Shown piece after piece: positions 25,662 to 40,600 of a stretch of 64,000 nt of DNA. The stretch is from assembly GCA_904066235.2 (NCBI GenBank), contig CAJFCV020000001.1:14875291-14939290 (forward strand), read 5' to 3'. The translations under genes were made by a program, and so were the position numbers. Under the pieces are notes generated by a model. That model ran no database searches and was not told the origin of the DNA. It was given only the letters and a program-made list of their open reading frames with translations. The stretch comes from Bursaphelenchus xylophilus (taxonomy: Eukaryota; Nematoda; Chromadorea; Rhabditida; Aphelenchoididae). Numbering within the stretch: position 1 is the stretch's first letter; every line of letters begins with the position of its first letter.

Positions 25662-28600
25662 ATGTCCAATTCCACGGCCGTGTCCATATTGGACAACTTG
25701 GCCGACATTGATCTCCTAAAACAACTCCAATCCGACATTCGCAAGGAATGGAAGGGCGACGAGCCGGGCATCAACTTCTTCCTCCTGCTCGGCGCCCTCC
25801 TCCTCTTCGTCACATGGGCCGTGTTCTCGGTCTACTTCTTCAGTCGCGTCTGCGGCACGTTGATCTGCGTCTTCCTCAAGAGATTGCTTCCATATTTGAT
25901 GGGAGAACAACAACAACTTCAGCACTTCTCACTGGGCAGTTTCTCAGTGTCCCTTCTGGCCGGCAAGATCATGTTTCGCGAGGTTTTGTGGGTGACGGAT
26001 GATTACTCGTTGAGAATCAACGATGGGTACCTAATATTTTCATTTTGGAGGAGGGTCCCCAGAAAGGAGGAGCTGGAAGCCACGAGGGATCGGAAGCATG
26101 GGTAAGAGAGTGGTTTTTGCCATAGATAATACTTCATATATTTTGGACTTGAATTTCCTTGAATTTCATTTGATATTCACATTGTTTTAGAGATATCTCT
26201 CGTCTCCACGTCTCCCTGAACGGCGTCAAACTCCATTTCTACAATCGTCTCGACCTCTATCAAGCCTTTGCCAGAGCGGCACGAGGCGCGTCAGCATCAG
26301 CCGGCCATCTTGTCCCACCGAAAGAACAACTCCCAGCCAAAGACAACAGCGCCTTCTCTCAACTCGCCAAACGAGTCGAGGAGCAGCAGTTGGAGGCGTG
26401 GTGGGACAAGTTCTGGAGGCTGGTGGGAGTCATTGTTCTCGACATTACCAGCTGCAGGATCATCGCCGGCAACTTGCGAATGCCCTACGCCTTTGCTTTG
26501 GTCTGTGAGAACTCGCAATGTAGGTTCAAAACAACGTTTTTTTGAGTGTTGGGATTGCAACGCGATTTTTTTTTGATGTAAGATTTGGATTTCCAGCCAA
26601 ACTATACATCACGGCCGCTTCGAATCCGGAGGATCAACACATGTTCCGAATGAAGGCGACCTTGGAGAATGTTCGAATCTCGCTGGTCAAGCAGACTGGC
26701 TTCAAAGGACAGCGTGAAGACCCTCCGAGAACGATGGGAGACGGATTCGCCATCCTGCAAAGCGCCACCATCCATTTCTTTTATCAACAGGACATTCTGG
26801 GTAGGTGGCCTTGTGTTTTCGCAAACTTTTTGGTCCTTCTTTAGGCTTTGTCCGACAGGAGGATCGCCAATCCGCCACAACGAATATCCCGGTGTGGGAA
26901 ACGACCTGGCGTTTCGACAAGAACACCGTCATTTCCTATGGTCCGTGGGCCGACAAGCGCCGCGCGGAACTGTACAGTTTCTTCTTCCCTAGCGACTATG
27001 GGATCGTCCCGATCACGGAGATGCCTCGAAGAGGCGAAAAACGCATCTTTACGCAACACAAGTCGGAGTTCTTTTTCATCCGCGACGCCACAATTGATAT
27101 GTGGTTTATGCGAAACGATGAATTGAACGCAATTCACAGTCGAATCATGCCGGGCTCGATTTTCGAATTTACAGTCCCGTGGATCTGCGGAGAAAACGGC
27201 TACACTTCGGGTAAGAGAAGTCGTATCACGGGAAAACTTTTGAAGTTAGCATGGTCTGCTAGCCAAACGATTCTTTTGTGAATACGTGGGGAATTTTTTG
27301 AGACCCAAATTCTAAAATTTTCACATCAAATGTATTGAGGATCTCTCATTCCTGGAAGGTTACTTTTGCTAATACATTTGGAAATAAGGGATCAAAATTA
27401 CAAAAATTGTGTGTTTAGAATCTCCAGGGGACCCACACTTGCGCATGAAACTTTATTAGCCCTGCAACAACAGGTAAACGCTGTCTTTATAGCCCTCGTT
27501 CATCAAGAAAACGGATCGTTTTCAAAATTGAAAATGTTTCTAAAAATTTTTGAAAACGATCCGTTTTCTTGATTTTATCTGAACGAGACCTATAAAAACG
27601 GTGTTTACTTGTTGCTGCAGGCCCTAATAAAAAGTTTCATGCCGAAGTGTAGGTCCCTGGAGATTCTAAACACGCAATTTTTGTATTTCTGATCCCTTGT
27701 TCCCCAATGTATTAGCAAAAGTTGACCTTCCAGGAATGAGTGATCCTCAATAAATTTGATGGGAAAAATTTAGTATTTAGATCTCAAAAAATTGTAAAAA
27801 ATATTTTTAGTGACAAAAGGCACCTTCCTCAAACTCGAAGCCACAACGAGCCTTCCATTTCGAGACTTTATCACTTGCGAAACGGCCCGATTCAACCTGG
27901 TCGTCCATTTCCCGCGCAATTACAACGCTCATCAGTCCTGGAACTTTGGCCTCGAACTGCATCAGATCTCGACGTTCCTTTTCTGGGATCACAAAAGATT
28001 TCTGGCGGATCTGATCGACGAATGGACCTCGGACAATGTCTCGGATCTCTGCAGATTCGTTCCGTACACCTGGAATTTCAATATCAATATTGTGGACCAA
28101 TTTGAAGTCATCTTATTGCTGAACGACAAGAATTGGGTAGATACTGGGTAGGTTGAGACGAGTAACATAAGCGGTCATTTTAAAATTTATTTGAATAAGC
28201 GGTCATTTTATACGATAAAATATTTCCGAAAAAATTTTGCAAGCTCAAAATTGTCAGCAGGATCTAGGAGGTTTATTTTGCCCTTGGGACTTTCCAATCT
28301 TACTGTAATTCCCTTTCAGCGCCTCCCAATCCGCCGAGAACACCCAAGCAGCCATCGTGGGCAACCAATTGACCATCAGTTTCTCGCTTCCGTTCGACCA
28401 ATTTAGCCCCGAAACCATCAAAGTCGCCTACGAGATCAAGGCGTTCAGCGAATTGGCCCTAAGGATCCGTGTTCCCACTCAAAGCACAATAGAGCCATTG
28501 TTTATGGCACTTCACAATAACGCAGCCAGCAAGACCAAAATGAAAGGATCCAAAGTTTTTGTGACCGCCGGATCGGAACAGGTGAGAAATTGAGGAGAAT

Positions 28601-31600
28601 ACGAAAAAGTTTCTTGTTTTTGTATTTACACCTCCCATGTATAAATTGTTGTTTTGCTGAATATACGACATCTTTAGGGCTTTGTGGAGATCTGGAGGAC
28701 CGACTCGATTGCTGTCCGCTTCGACCATGAATACCATCCAATCCCTTCAAAAGTGAACTCGGATATTCCACTCATATTCCTCGACGATTTCCTCCCCACA
28801 GAAGCTTCACATCCGGCCGAATTGGCCCCCGACAACTTGGAGATTGATATCAGTTTTGGTGAATCCGAGATTTTACTCAGTGGAGTGCTCGTGCGAATGA
28901 TTTTCGACCTCAAAGACGATTACTTTGGAAGCTACGATAAGGTAAAATTTTAGGAGAGTTTTGGCCTTAGGATGTTTTATGTTTGGATTCACTTTTGGGC
29001 TTGGTTTTAGATCTCCGACATCAACGCCGACAAGCGCGAACACACGGTGGTGAAGGGCTTCGAATTGGACTTTTTCAAACGCCCCGAGCTCTTCCGCCCC
29101 ATGGATTGCAAACTCAGAATTCAACTGGACAATGTCCAAGCCCATTGTCTGACATTCTCACCGAAAACCGACTCCGAGACCCCGGATCTCTGCCCCATAC
29201 TGTTCAACGAACAAATTGCCGTGGAACTGGCCAAAACTCACAAGGAATGCCTGGTTCAGGCTCAGCTGGCCCCCACCGTCGTCTACTTCTCGCCAAAAGC
29301 GAATTCAGCCAATCTGTCGGCATTTATGGACCCAGCATTCAGGGCAGATAGACTCGACTACAATTGGGACAACTCGAATCCCGATTGGGTGACTTTGGAC
29401 TCGTTCCAGTTCCGGGGGCACGGATTGTACTCGGACAAGGAAGTGCCGTGGGCGGTGGAGGTTGTGGAATACGCATGGCAAGTGGAAGTAACTCTAGGCC
29501 AACTAAACGCCAAACTACAGCCAAACAACGTGATCACGGTCATTCATTTCGCTGAAACTTTTCTTACTCTTGCCTTGATGCCAGATGAATCCATGCAACT
29601 CCCGGAAGAGTATAATCTTTGCCATCATTTCGAAAATGTTAAAGTAAGGAAGATTTTGGGTTGGATTGATAGTGATGTTATGAAAAAATGGGATGGTTTT
29701 ACTCCTTGCTTCTAATTGAACTCGATTTTTTCATGCTCTTGTTTTAGAGCTGCACCAAGTCCAATCTAACCAATTTGGATCCAAAAGACCGACGGGTAAA
29801 GTGCCTGGGCTCTGACACTTTGAAATATAAGCTTTGTCGCGTCTCCTTGGACGGAATTGACCTCCAAATTCACAGTGGATCCCATGTAGTTCAACTCAAC
29901 AGCGATTTTTTTCGATTCGCATTTTGCAACAGCCACAACGGCACCTTCAACGAGAACCTCACATTCACCATACCCTATCTCAAGATCAGACAACTGACTT
30001 ATATCCCGAGTCGCGGGATTTACGCCGAAATGGCAAAAGTCGACGTGAAAAAAGTGGACATGGACATACGACTACCGTACTCCGAACACGAAAAAAAGAT
30101 GCCGGAAGAGCGGCAAAAGTTCCTGAAAAAACATGATGTCACCACGCGACGACTGCATTTCATATGGATGAACGAAGAGGCATGCGGTTGCACAGGGGAT
30201 TCACACTTCTTTGCCGCCCACGACATCTCCGGAAAACTTTTTGCCAAAAATTTTACCCAGAAATTGGCCGAAATCGCGCTGAAAGGCGATGAGGAGCAAT
30301 ACGGATTCATGCAGAGTATCTTGGATCGAGATACAAGGTAAGAGGAGAGGGGATTTAGCAAGAAGTAGACGATTTTATATTGTTTTAGGTGCTTATTTGA
30401 GGAAGTTTTGTAATTTTGGTATTTTGAAGATGAGTAGAGACAGATAGCATGTCTAAATTGAGTGTCTAAGTAATATGATGATGTTGGAAAACTTTTATTT
30501 TGTCTTAAAATCGATTTCCAGCGGCATCCGCTTACTGGAGGATGATCTGGAGGAACCCGAAGAGGTCGGCCGGAAGCTCAGCGAAAACTCATTCCATTCG
30601 GCCAACTCGCAGACTGCGGACAACAAATCCCAAGCAAACTACTTGAAGTACCTCGAACTGGCGGATATCCAAACGGCGAAACCCGAATCCCCCCAGTTTT
30701 CGCATCCCGGAGCAATTATGAAATGGATTCTGAAGAATACAATCCAATCCAAACTGTTGACAAGCGGAGTTTCAGAGCTTTGCCTGATTCGAAAGGAAGT
30801 TCAAAATGCCCGAAACTCTTCGTACGCGACGTCCACGGAATCGGAGCCGCATTTTCCGGAAGATTGGGGCAAGGATCAGAGTGCAATCTACATTTCGGGA
30901 ATTTGCGGACAGAACTTGCAGGTAAAACTGGGTTTTTTTGATAGCATGTTGCGTAATACACAGTTGCAGTCATTATTTGAATTTGGCTTGGTCAAAAAAT
31001 CATTTTGACATACGGTATTTTCAGATTTTCCTAACTCCGCCGGCACTAGAAGCCGTCGAAGAAATTCTGGAAGAATTCTCGAAATCTTTGACCATTTTTC
31101 ATCCAGCCATCGTCCCGCAGAATATGTACTTCAAATGCGCTCTCAGCAGGCATTCTCAGCCATTAACTGTGGATCTGGGCAAGGAGAGAAGTAAAAAAAA
31201 AAATTTTTTGATTTTTTTCAGATAATTTTTTCCATGAGATTTTATCTATTTTTTATATTCATCTTGTTTTTTTAGCATCAAGATCATCGACAACCTTAAA
31301 CATCTTCCTCAATCTACCCGAAATGGACCTGAATTTCTTCCAGTCCGAGCCCGCAATGACAACGGAAAAGGAAGCCATTGAGATAAATGAATTCGTCTCC
31401 TCATTCTGCCTGGTTCACATCGACTCCTCCGTGTTTCACACCGATAATACGGCCTCGAATGACGTCTTCAAACAGTTGAATCGCCGGAATACGACGGCCG
31501 CCGACAATGCGTACAACGACTCGAACATGAACAACTTGAATGTACCGAGTTTTTCGCTGGAAAAGGATCTGAAAGCGGAGAAGAATGGGTTCAAAATCAA

Positions 31601-34600
31601 ACTGAAGGTGAGTATCTTTCATATTATGTTTATTTTTGTTTTCAGTCCATGCACAGCCAATATCTCCACCTCACCAACACCCCACAACAAAAACAACGAG
31701 TCAAACTCCCGGCCACGTACATCACAAACTTTGACGAACTGGAAGCCAAGCCCAAAGAGTCCCATCTTCGCCTGATGTTCGACCTGGACCTCCCATTCGT
31801 CGATGTGAAGTTGAGCACCGGCTCAACGGCCGCTCGCCCACCCGCTTATCCCACCGGCCCCAAACTGTCCCTCATCAATCTGCCGACCCCAACCCAACCC
31901 GCCAAACGAACCGAAAGCACGATCCGAGAGCCCAAGTTGCACCAACGAGATCAGGACCCCACCCATTCGCTGAGCATCGACATAGCCCCGTTGAACTGCA
32001 CTTGGTTCCTGGGAAAACCGATCGAGGCCCGAGAAAAGAGCGAAGAACTCACGCTTCACGAAGTTTTCGCCCCAACTCTGAATGCCTGGCTAAAAAAGAT
32101 GGACAATTTGGTGGACAGAATTGATGATTTTGCCGAAAAAGTGGAACTTTACGAAGACATTGGGCTAATTAAAATCTTGACCGATGCCTTGGACTGGAGT
32201 GATGCGCAGGTAAAACAGTTTTTTTTTTTGAGTTTTTTGATTTGATTTTCGATTTTTTTATTTTTTTTTCGATTTTTTTCTGGGTGAAGTTTGAATGCCG
32301 GAATAGCAAAAAAAAGTTTTATTCCAGCTGGACAAGACATCCAAGATGCATGAGCATAAGATCAACGGAAAACTCTACGACTCTTGCCCATCCTGTAAAG
32401 TCAACTCAACCTTGTTGCGATATATCGCCAGGACTTCCGAGATCTCGTCGTTTGTAAGCGTTCTGTTTTTTTTGTCGAAATTAAATTTTTTTTTCATTTT
32501 TTAAAAATTTTTATCACTTTTTTTTATTGAAAAACTGTTTTTTTTTGATTTTTGTAAATTTTCAGGATTATTGGCTGGATATAATCAGCGCGCTGGACGA
32601 CTTGGCCGAAAAAAAGACCCGAAAAATGGTGATCGTCACCCTGCTCAGCCACTGGCAAACCGTGATTTGCAGTCAAATCCAACTCTTCGACCACCAATTG
32701 GCCCACAAGTACAGATGCGTCATCGAAAAGTCCCCGTCGGCCTCGAAAATGGCGACACTGGAAAGCCAGACGGAGGCCGAGAAACTGGATGAAGTCCCCG
32801 AATCTCCGACCCGACCTCTTTTGCAACGAAGCCACACCGCTGATGTCCCATTGAGGGACGAATTGAAGTCTTCGAATACCCAATCCACCTTCGTCGAATC
32901 GGCCACGGGATCTCTGCCGCCAAATGTGGCGGGTCCGAGCGGGATCAAAACCATGCCAACTACTCCACAGAGGACTTCAGGTAGGGAAAATTGGCCGGAA
33001 TGAGAGTTTTAAATTTTGACGAAAATTCGAAATTGATGAAAATTTGGATGATTATTTTATGGGGGGTTTGTGAGATTTGTAACCCGTAATTTGCGAAAAA
33101 TAGTAGATATCTTGATCGAAAAATGACAAAAAGCGGGATTTTTTTTGCGATTTGGGGATTGATAGTAATATTTTTGAATCAAGGCGACAGGTATAATTTT
33201 TTTGCCAAAAATTTTTTCGACTGGTCGATTCTTGATTTTCAGGCTAAAAATTGATAAAAAGTTTATCTTTTTTTCTCCCGAAATTTTTTTTCCTTGGTTT
33301 TCAGGCCACCGCCGCCAGGGCTCGAATGCTACGGTAACCGGCTTCCAGCCGGGGCACCGTCGCGGCCCTTCCTCCGCCACTCAAGCCACCCTCCAAGAGC
33401 CGCAGCCCAAGAAGGAGGACCTCTATCACTGGATTCTGCGTGCCCAAAAGGAATACAAACAACGCCGCGAACTCACACCCAAGGTGGAGCCCGACCTCAC
33501 CCACGAAGTGAACCCCATGGAACTGCTGTTGTCCGTCTTCTTTTGGCGAATCTACGAGCAGCGGACGCTCGACAAGACCGCCATGGACTCGTTTTCGGCC
33601 CTCACCGACAAAGCCCTCACGGTGCAGATCCACTGGTCGGCGCTGAAGTTGGACGTCATCGAAAAGAAATTTCTCAACACAACCTCAGAAGGCCTTGTCT
33701 TGGGCTACAGTCATCATCATTTCGGGGTCCTGGAATCGCTCGAACTGAATGGAGTTTTCAAGTACGATGTGGGACTGGACGACCTCCAACTCCGACCTCT
33801 GATTGTCCATCTGGATCTGGATTACAGTCTCAAAGTGCAAAGCATGAAGATCGTGGCCTCGTTGGCGTCGGTCTGCCTTGTCAACGATCTCGCCATGTCG
33901 ATTAGTGCATGCGCTCAGACAAAAAAGAAGCCAAAAAGTGTGGCGGAACACTCGTACCGATCACGTCTGCCCTCTTCGCTGAACGAAGAAGTCGTCGATT
34001 TGTATTGGACGGAGCCAGTTATGGACAAGCTTCACGATTATCAGAGATATGCGTACGTTGCACTGGGTTTTGAAACTGATTTTTCAGTTAAATTTACTGA
34101 GTTAACTAACATGTATTTACCACATATTTTAGAAGCAAAACTCTTCAACGCTCCTGCCTCTTGGCCGTAAATATCAAAGGCGGTTGTAATCTGAAATCAC
34201 TCCTGCTGGAATGCATGTTGACCGATCTGTTCATCTCCCTAACCTTCATGCGTATCAGCCCAAGCCACGCCCACCATTGGAGTCTCCAAAAGGACGGAGC
34301 CCTGACCTCGCCCAGAAAACCGGCGAAGAAAAATGCGTCGGCGTCGGAGCCCCGGCTCTCGGATTCGGTGGCGCTGGACATCAAAAGAGCCAATCTGGTC
34401 TTGTCGGAGCACCGAACGCATCAGAAACTGCAATCCGAAACGAAGCAGATTCTCAATTGCTCGTTGAAACAGAGCTCTGGCCTGTTTGAAGTGTAAGATC
34501 CGAGTTTTTTGAACTTTTAAATTTTTTAAAATATTTTCCGAGTTTTTGGCAAAAGAAATTTTTTGTGTGAAAAAATTATTTCCAATTTCTATTTTAGCAA

Positions 34601-37600
34601 CCTTTACCCTGATCGACCACCAGCTCGCAAACTACAAATCCAGCTGGGTGATATGGAAGGGGACCTCCCAATGCACGCCCAATCCATCCATGAAGTCGTC
34701 CTGCGACATGGCCCCGAACTCCATCAACAATTGTATCGAATCGTCGCTCAGCAAGTCCAATACTTCCCACAAACGGAGGAGCAACGCGCCAGATCGTCCA
34801 CGAACAACACGCTGGAGAGATCAGAAACAAAATTTGAGCCAAATATTTTAAACGGAGATGCCCAGTTTGTTAATAAGAAAGAGGATTTTGAGGCGGATAA
34901 GAGCGAATGGAACATCCCGAACTCGGTCAATTTCCGGCATAATTACAGCCCCAACACCACCGGATCCCACCTCGACCTGCCCTCTCGGCCCACCGCGCCC
35001 AGCCAACTCAGCACCTCGACGTTGGTGCCGGAACGCCAAAAAATCTATGAAATCGATTTCGAATTGAAAGTTTCGAGCGTCGAATTGGATGCACAACTTT
35101 TGCCATCGTTGAGAACGAAGTATAAGTTGAGCAAAGCCAAAGCAACCGGGAATACAGGGCAGTTTTCGAGATTCAAGGTGAGGAATCGAGACATTTTTTT
35201 GATTTTTTTGTTACTCAAGGATGCTCAATTCTCGATGAAACTTGGCTAAAATTGAGAGTATTATTTGATAAGACTGTTGCCAGTTTTCTAGATTGGGTTT
35301 TGTAAAAAGAAGACCTAGATTTTTTAGGCTGAAAATTGGCAAAAATTAAATTTTTTTCGCGAATTTGGCCATAAAAGAAGAAAGTCGCATCTCAAGAACA
35401 CACCTAAAATTTTTTAGGGAATTTTGTCCTCGAATGAGTATCCAATTTTGATCCTATTTATTTCCAGGCGGAGGTAGTTGACCATCAAGTCTGTTTCCTT
35501 GTCATGCAAGCCCACGAAGAAGGGAACCCGTCCACTTTGGAGACCTTCACATTGCCTCTCCCCTATATAAAAGCCTCGGGCGATTTTCGTCGCTCTCCCG
35601 GCACAAACGCACCCGGCCCCAATCCAATGCTGGTCTACAAGGACGGCGGCTATCATGACGTCAAGGTGACCATGGGACCGATGGAACACACCTTCTCCAC
35701 GGACCTGTTGAATCAAATTTTGTTCGCGGAGCAAAGTTTCCGCTCGGAATTGACCTTCTTGCTGGAGAGGCTGTCCGTGGAACGTCAGGCCAGCTCATCG
35801 CCGTTGCCGTTGCTCAGCGGAAACTCGAAACCGATTCTGTTTGATTTGACGGTAAGTTTTTCAAAGAGTTTAAGGAGTACAGTGGGGGACCTGATCCAGT
35901 GGCAAAAACGTACCATTTTGCATCCGGGAAACATTAAAAATGTGGAAAAATGCTTCCCTTTTCAAGTGAAAAAACTTGGTTTTGAAGGGCCCTTTCCCTT
36001 ACAAAAAGAGCGGGCGCGCTTTTAAAATCAGAGTTTTTTTACTTGGAGAGGGAAGCATTTTGCCATATTTTTGATGCTTCCCGGATGCAAAATGGTACGT
36101 TTTTTGGCACTGGATCAGGTCCGTCACTGTAACGATTCAACTCAAAATTGTGTTTTAGTTCGAAGGAGAGGGCGCGCCATGGATCCAACTGACCGCTTCC
36201 ACTCCCACCGCCACCGCCGTCCGCTTCACCATCGACGGCCCGACGGCGGTGATCACCAACCGACTGATGCTCGTGGAAGCCAGCGACGGGAACAAGGTCA
36301 CGAATTCGGAGCCGGAGCGCCTTCTAGGCCGCGCCAAAATCCAACTGAATGTGAAGCTGGGCCAGCTGTGCAAGTCCGCCATGTACGAAGAGGCCAAGGA
36401 AGAGCTGCAGGAATACGCCACGTTCATGACGCAGATCTCGGCCCAGAACGAAGAGGTCGCCCACAACTCGATTCACAATTACATCATCACCCTGAACAGA
36501 CCCATCTTGTTGGCCAAGGCGACCGCCATTGATAAGGCGATTTTGTTGTGGATCAACTATCGGAATGCCTACAATTATTGGAGGGAGGAGCGGAGTAAAG
36601 TGATGACACAACGCCAGTCCCATCTTCCCGCTGCGCATAAGACTCATCAACAGGTGAGAAATTGATTTTGGAGCACCCACATTTAATGGCTATGAGGATT
36701 TTTGATGGGATTTTGATGGTTTACAGTTGGGGACCTAATCCGGTTGGAAAAAACGTACCATTTTGCATCCGGGAAGTATCAAAAATGTGGCAAAATGCTT
36801 CCCTCTCCAAGTGAAAAAATTCCGATTTCAAAAGCGAGCCCGCTCTTTTTGTGAGGGAAAGGGCGCGCGCGCCCTTCAAAACCAAGTTTTTTTCTCTTGG
36901 AGAGGGAAGCATTTTGCCACATTTTTGATACTTCCCGGATGCAAAATGATACGTTTTTTGCCAGGTCCGTCACTGTATATCAAGTGTAATTCAAAAAAAA
37001 ATTTCAGCCCGCTTCTGTCGACATGAACATGAACCTGTCGTTGTCGATCCAAGGCGGCCTCTACATTTGCATGCCAATGTTCAGCGATGAGGCCTACGGA
37101 ATGTCGGCACTCCTCATTTCCCTCCAAAAATCGGATGTTTCGGTCTGTGTGAAGAAGGAGTTGGCCTGTCATGCAAAATTCGAAGCTTTCCGAATTGCCT
37201 TTGTGGACTCGTTTGATGAACATGTAAGTGGAAATTTGAGAAATTTTTAAAAACAAAATAAAAAATTTTTTGGCTTTTGGTGTCTTTGATGATTCTGGGG
37301 ATTGATGATCGAAAAACTTAATTTTTTTTTGAATTTACAAGGTATTTATCGCAGTTCCGTAGCCTTTTTTCAAGTTCTGTACAACTTTTTTATTAATAAT
37401 TTACCTTTTTTTTGTCTCTTTAATTCCTCCTTTAGTCCCTTTCCGACGTCTGGCTGCAAGAAAACACCGGCGAACAGGTGCACTCGAACTTTATCTTCTT
37501 CCCCGAGGGCTCCTACTACTTCTGCTCCAGCGCCAACCCACCCAAGGACGAAGAGGACAACGCCAAGTGGATCCTGTCCATCCAATCCGACATGAAGGGA

Positions 37601-40600
37601 ATGATCATCGACTTTGACAGCCGGATCGGAAAACTCATGAACCAATGCGTGAAGACGCTCTCCTCGGTCACGAACAGCGAGGAAGAGGTGGCCGACGACA
37701 CGGTGTACGCCGAATCCGAAGCCAGCTCCATCCCGAAGCCGTCGGCTCGCAGCCTGACAATCGACTCGCAATTCACTGCGCCGCGAAGCGAAAGCCCGTC
37801 CAGCGAATTGGAGAACGCAATCGATGAGAACAACTTGAAATTCGAGGAAATGAATCAACTCGTTGGGCATGAAAACAAAATTCGTTGGCTCGAGAAAAAA
37901 GTAATTTTTTTTTTGAATTTAGGTTGAGATAATGGGATTCCAACGGAAATTCTAATTGCTTTATAAAAAAGACGATATTTATCTCGAATCTTGATGAAAT
38001 TTGGCAAAAGTTTTGACTCGTTTTGAGGAAGAAATCAAAATTTTTGACGATTTTTTGGCCGAAATTTGAGGAAAAGACGAGTTTTTTTTAAAGGTTCGCC
38101 TCGGTTAGAAGTGAGGACTACATTTAAAAACCCCATTTTTTCCATGCTTTCTTTTCAGATGCACGAACAATCGATCCTCGTCACGGACCTGAAGAACTGC
38201 GGCGCCTCCGAATATAACATCGAGTTGGAGCGGCGGAAACTCCGCATTCTCGAACTGGCTCGCTTCAAACAATTCCGGCTGACCATGCTCGACAAATTGA
38301 AACGAAAAGTGGACCAGCTCCCGGACCCCCCAACCAAACCTCGCGAAAGCCCCAGGTCGACCCTGTTGAGCACCGTACCCGAAGAGAAACCGGAGCCGAC
38401 GCGAGCTGGAAATGTGGTCGAAAGTGTGGACATGAATATTGATGTGCAGGTGAGAGGAGAATTTAGAGAAAATTGGATGAAAGTTTCGAGTTCTTTGCGG
38501 GAATTGGGATAGAATTGAGGAAAAGGATACAGTGGCGGACCTGATCCATTGGCCAAAAACGTAAAATTTTTCATCCGGGAAGTCTCAAAAATGCAGGAAA
38601 ATACCTCCCTGTCCAAGTGGAGAAACTACGATTTCAAAAGCGAGCCCGTCCTTTTTGTGAGGGTGCAGCTCAAAACGGAGTTTTTTTTAGTTGGAGAGGA
38701 GGCATTTTGCCACAATTTTGATACTTCCCGGACGCAAAATGATACGTTTTTTTCCACTGGATCAGATCCCTCACTGTAGTTGCTGATTGGTGTTTCAGAT
38801 AAAAATCGAAACTGGACATTGCATTCTCCGCGCCAATCAGGCCCCATCATCCCAGAAAGACCCCTCCGCCCAGAAACAACTGACCAAACGGCTGTCGGCG
38901 AAGGATCTGAAGTCCCGCTCCCTGACCTCTTCCCAGTCGATAACAACGCTCCAGATTCCCAGCCTCGACGCCAAACTCTTCTACACCTCCGACGACTCCC
39001 GCTCCACCCCACCCGACCATCTGAAGTCGGTGTTGGGCCACAAAAATCGGCCCAAATCCAACAAATGCTTCTATCTGGCCCTGGAGCTGGCCAAAATGCT
39101 CGAGCCCACACTGGTCACACCCGCTCTGGCCGACTTCCTCGAGCAAGTGGTGGAACCGCTGCCCGACGAACTCTTCGAACCCCAGAATGCGCAGCCAGCG
39201 ACGGTTCGAGAGGCGGACGACGGAGTTCCGATCGTTGTTCTCGACACCAGCGGCCTTCCATTGGACGTGTTCTTCCACATGACGGTTTATTCGAGTGTGA
39301 TCCGTTTTGAAGGTAGGTAAAAAGTTTTAAAATTTTTAAATTTGCAAACATTATTTCAGAAATTCAGAAATCAACTTTGAAGAAGTATTCTGTTGAATTT
39401 GTTTTTCCTTTAAACGAGCAATTTCAGGGCAACAGCAGCGATCGAGTTCGGCGGCGGATTGTCTTCTAACCCTCCCCAGTCTGACTCTAATGGCCTCCAC
39501 TCGGAAATACAACGAGCAATCGTTGAATGTGGCCGGGATCTACTTGTCCGCCACCCTCTCCAACTTTGAGATCAGCATCTACAGCCCGCATCAACAAGCC
39601 AGCAGTCATGACGCGTTGGCCGTCAAACTGGACAAATTTTCCATCACGGCCTCGAGAACAAAATGCCCGACGAATGATGAGGAGAAAAATAAGGTCCAGG
39701 TAGGAGAGCTCGAAAATGAAAAAAGAAAAAATTAAATTTAAAAAAATCTGGAATGAAAAGGCCGTGAAATAAAATGTTCCCCATGTTTCAGCTGGTGATC
39801 GTCTCCAACGTTGGCCGCGCCGACTTCAACTACGATATGCGACGACTGGGCGAACTCCTCTCGTTCCCGAAGCCCTGGTACCGCAAAAAGCTGATCCAAC
39901 GCGTCTTCTTCGGCGAACAGTCCCTCCAACGGAAGAATTCCACATCAACCACCCATTCCGCGCCTTTCTCGGCCAATCAGAGCTATATTCAGGGTAAGAA
40001 AGGGGCAAGTTTCGAAGGGTTTACAGAGCTTTGATAGCCGAGATTTTTGTGTCGAAAGGTGGGAGAAAGTGATATTTTAGCGGCAATGAAAAGATGAGGT
40101 ATTAAGTTTGGTAAAGCTTTCAGAAAAAAGTAGTCCACTTAATGAATCAACCATTTTTGGTGTCGAAGACTTCTAAAAAATTGAAGAGACCCGAATCTGG
40201 TCGGTTTTCTGTAAGTTTCGACTCAAAAAATGGTTCATTCTGGAAGACTTGTGCTAGGAATCTTGCTGAAGTACAGTGACGGACCCTATCCAGTGGCAAA
40301 AAACGTACCATTTTGCATCCGGGGAACATTAAAAATGTGGCAAAATGCCTCCCCCCTCCAAGAGAAAAAACTTGGTTTTGAAGGGCCCTTTCCCGCACAA
40401 AAAGAGTGGGCGCGCTTTTAAAATCAGAGTTTTTTCACTTGGAGAGGGAAGCATTTTGCCACATTTTTGATACTTCCCGGATGCAAAATGGTACGTTTTT
40501 TGCCCTTGGGTCAGGTCCCCCACTGTACATTTCTTGGCAAATTTACATCCTCATTTTTTCGATCCGGCTTATCAAAGACCCAAAAAAATTTTCTACTTCA

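Noticed and set aside
33294..33905. 203-codon frame overlapping an lpd-3 exon
   Set aside because: Out-of-frame shadow in a GC-richer exon; the real exon frame matches the family.
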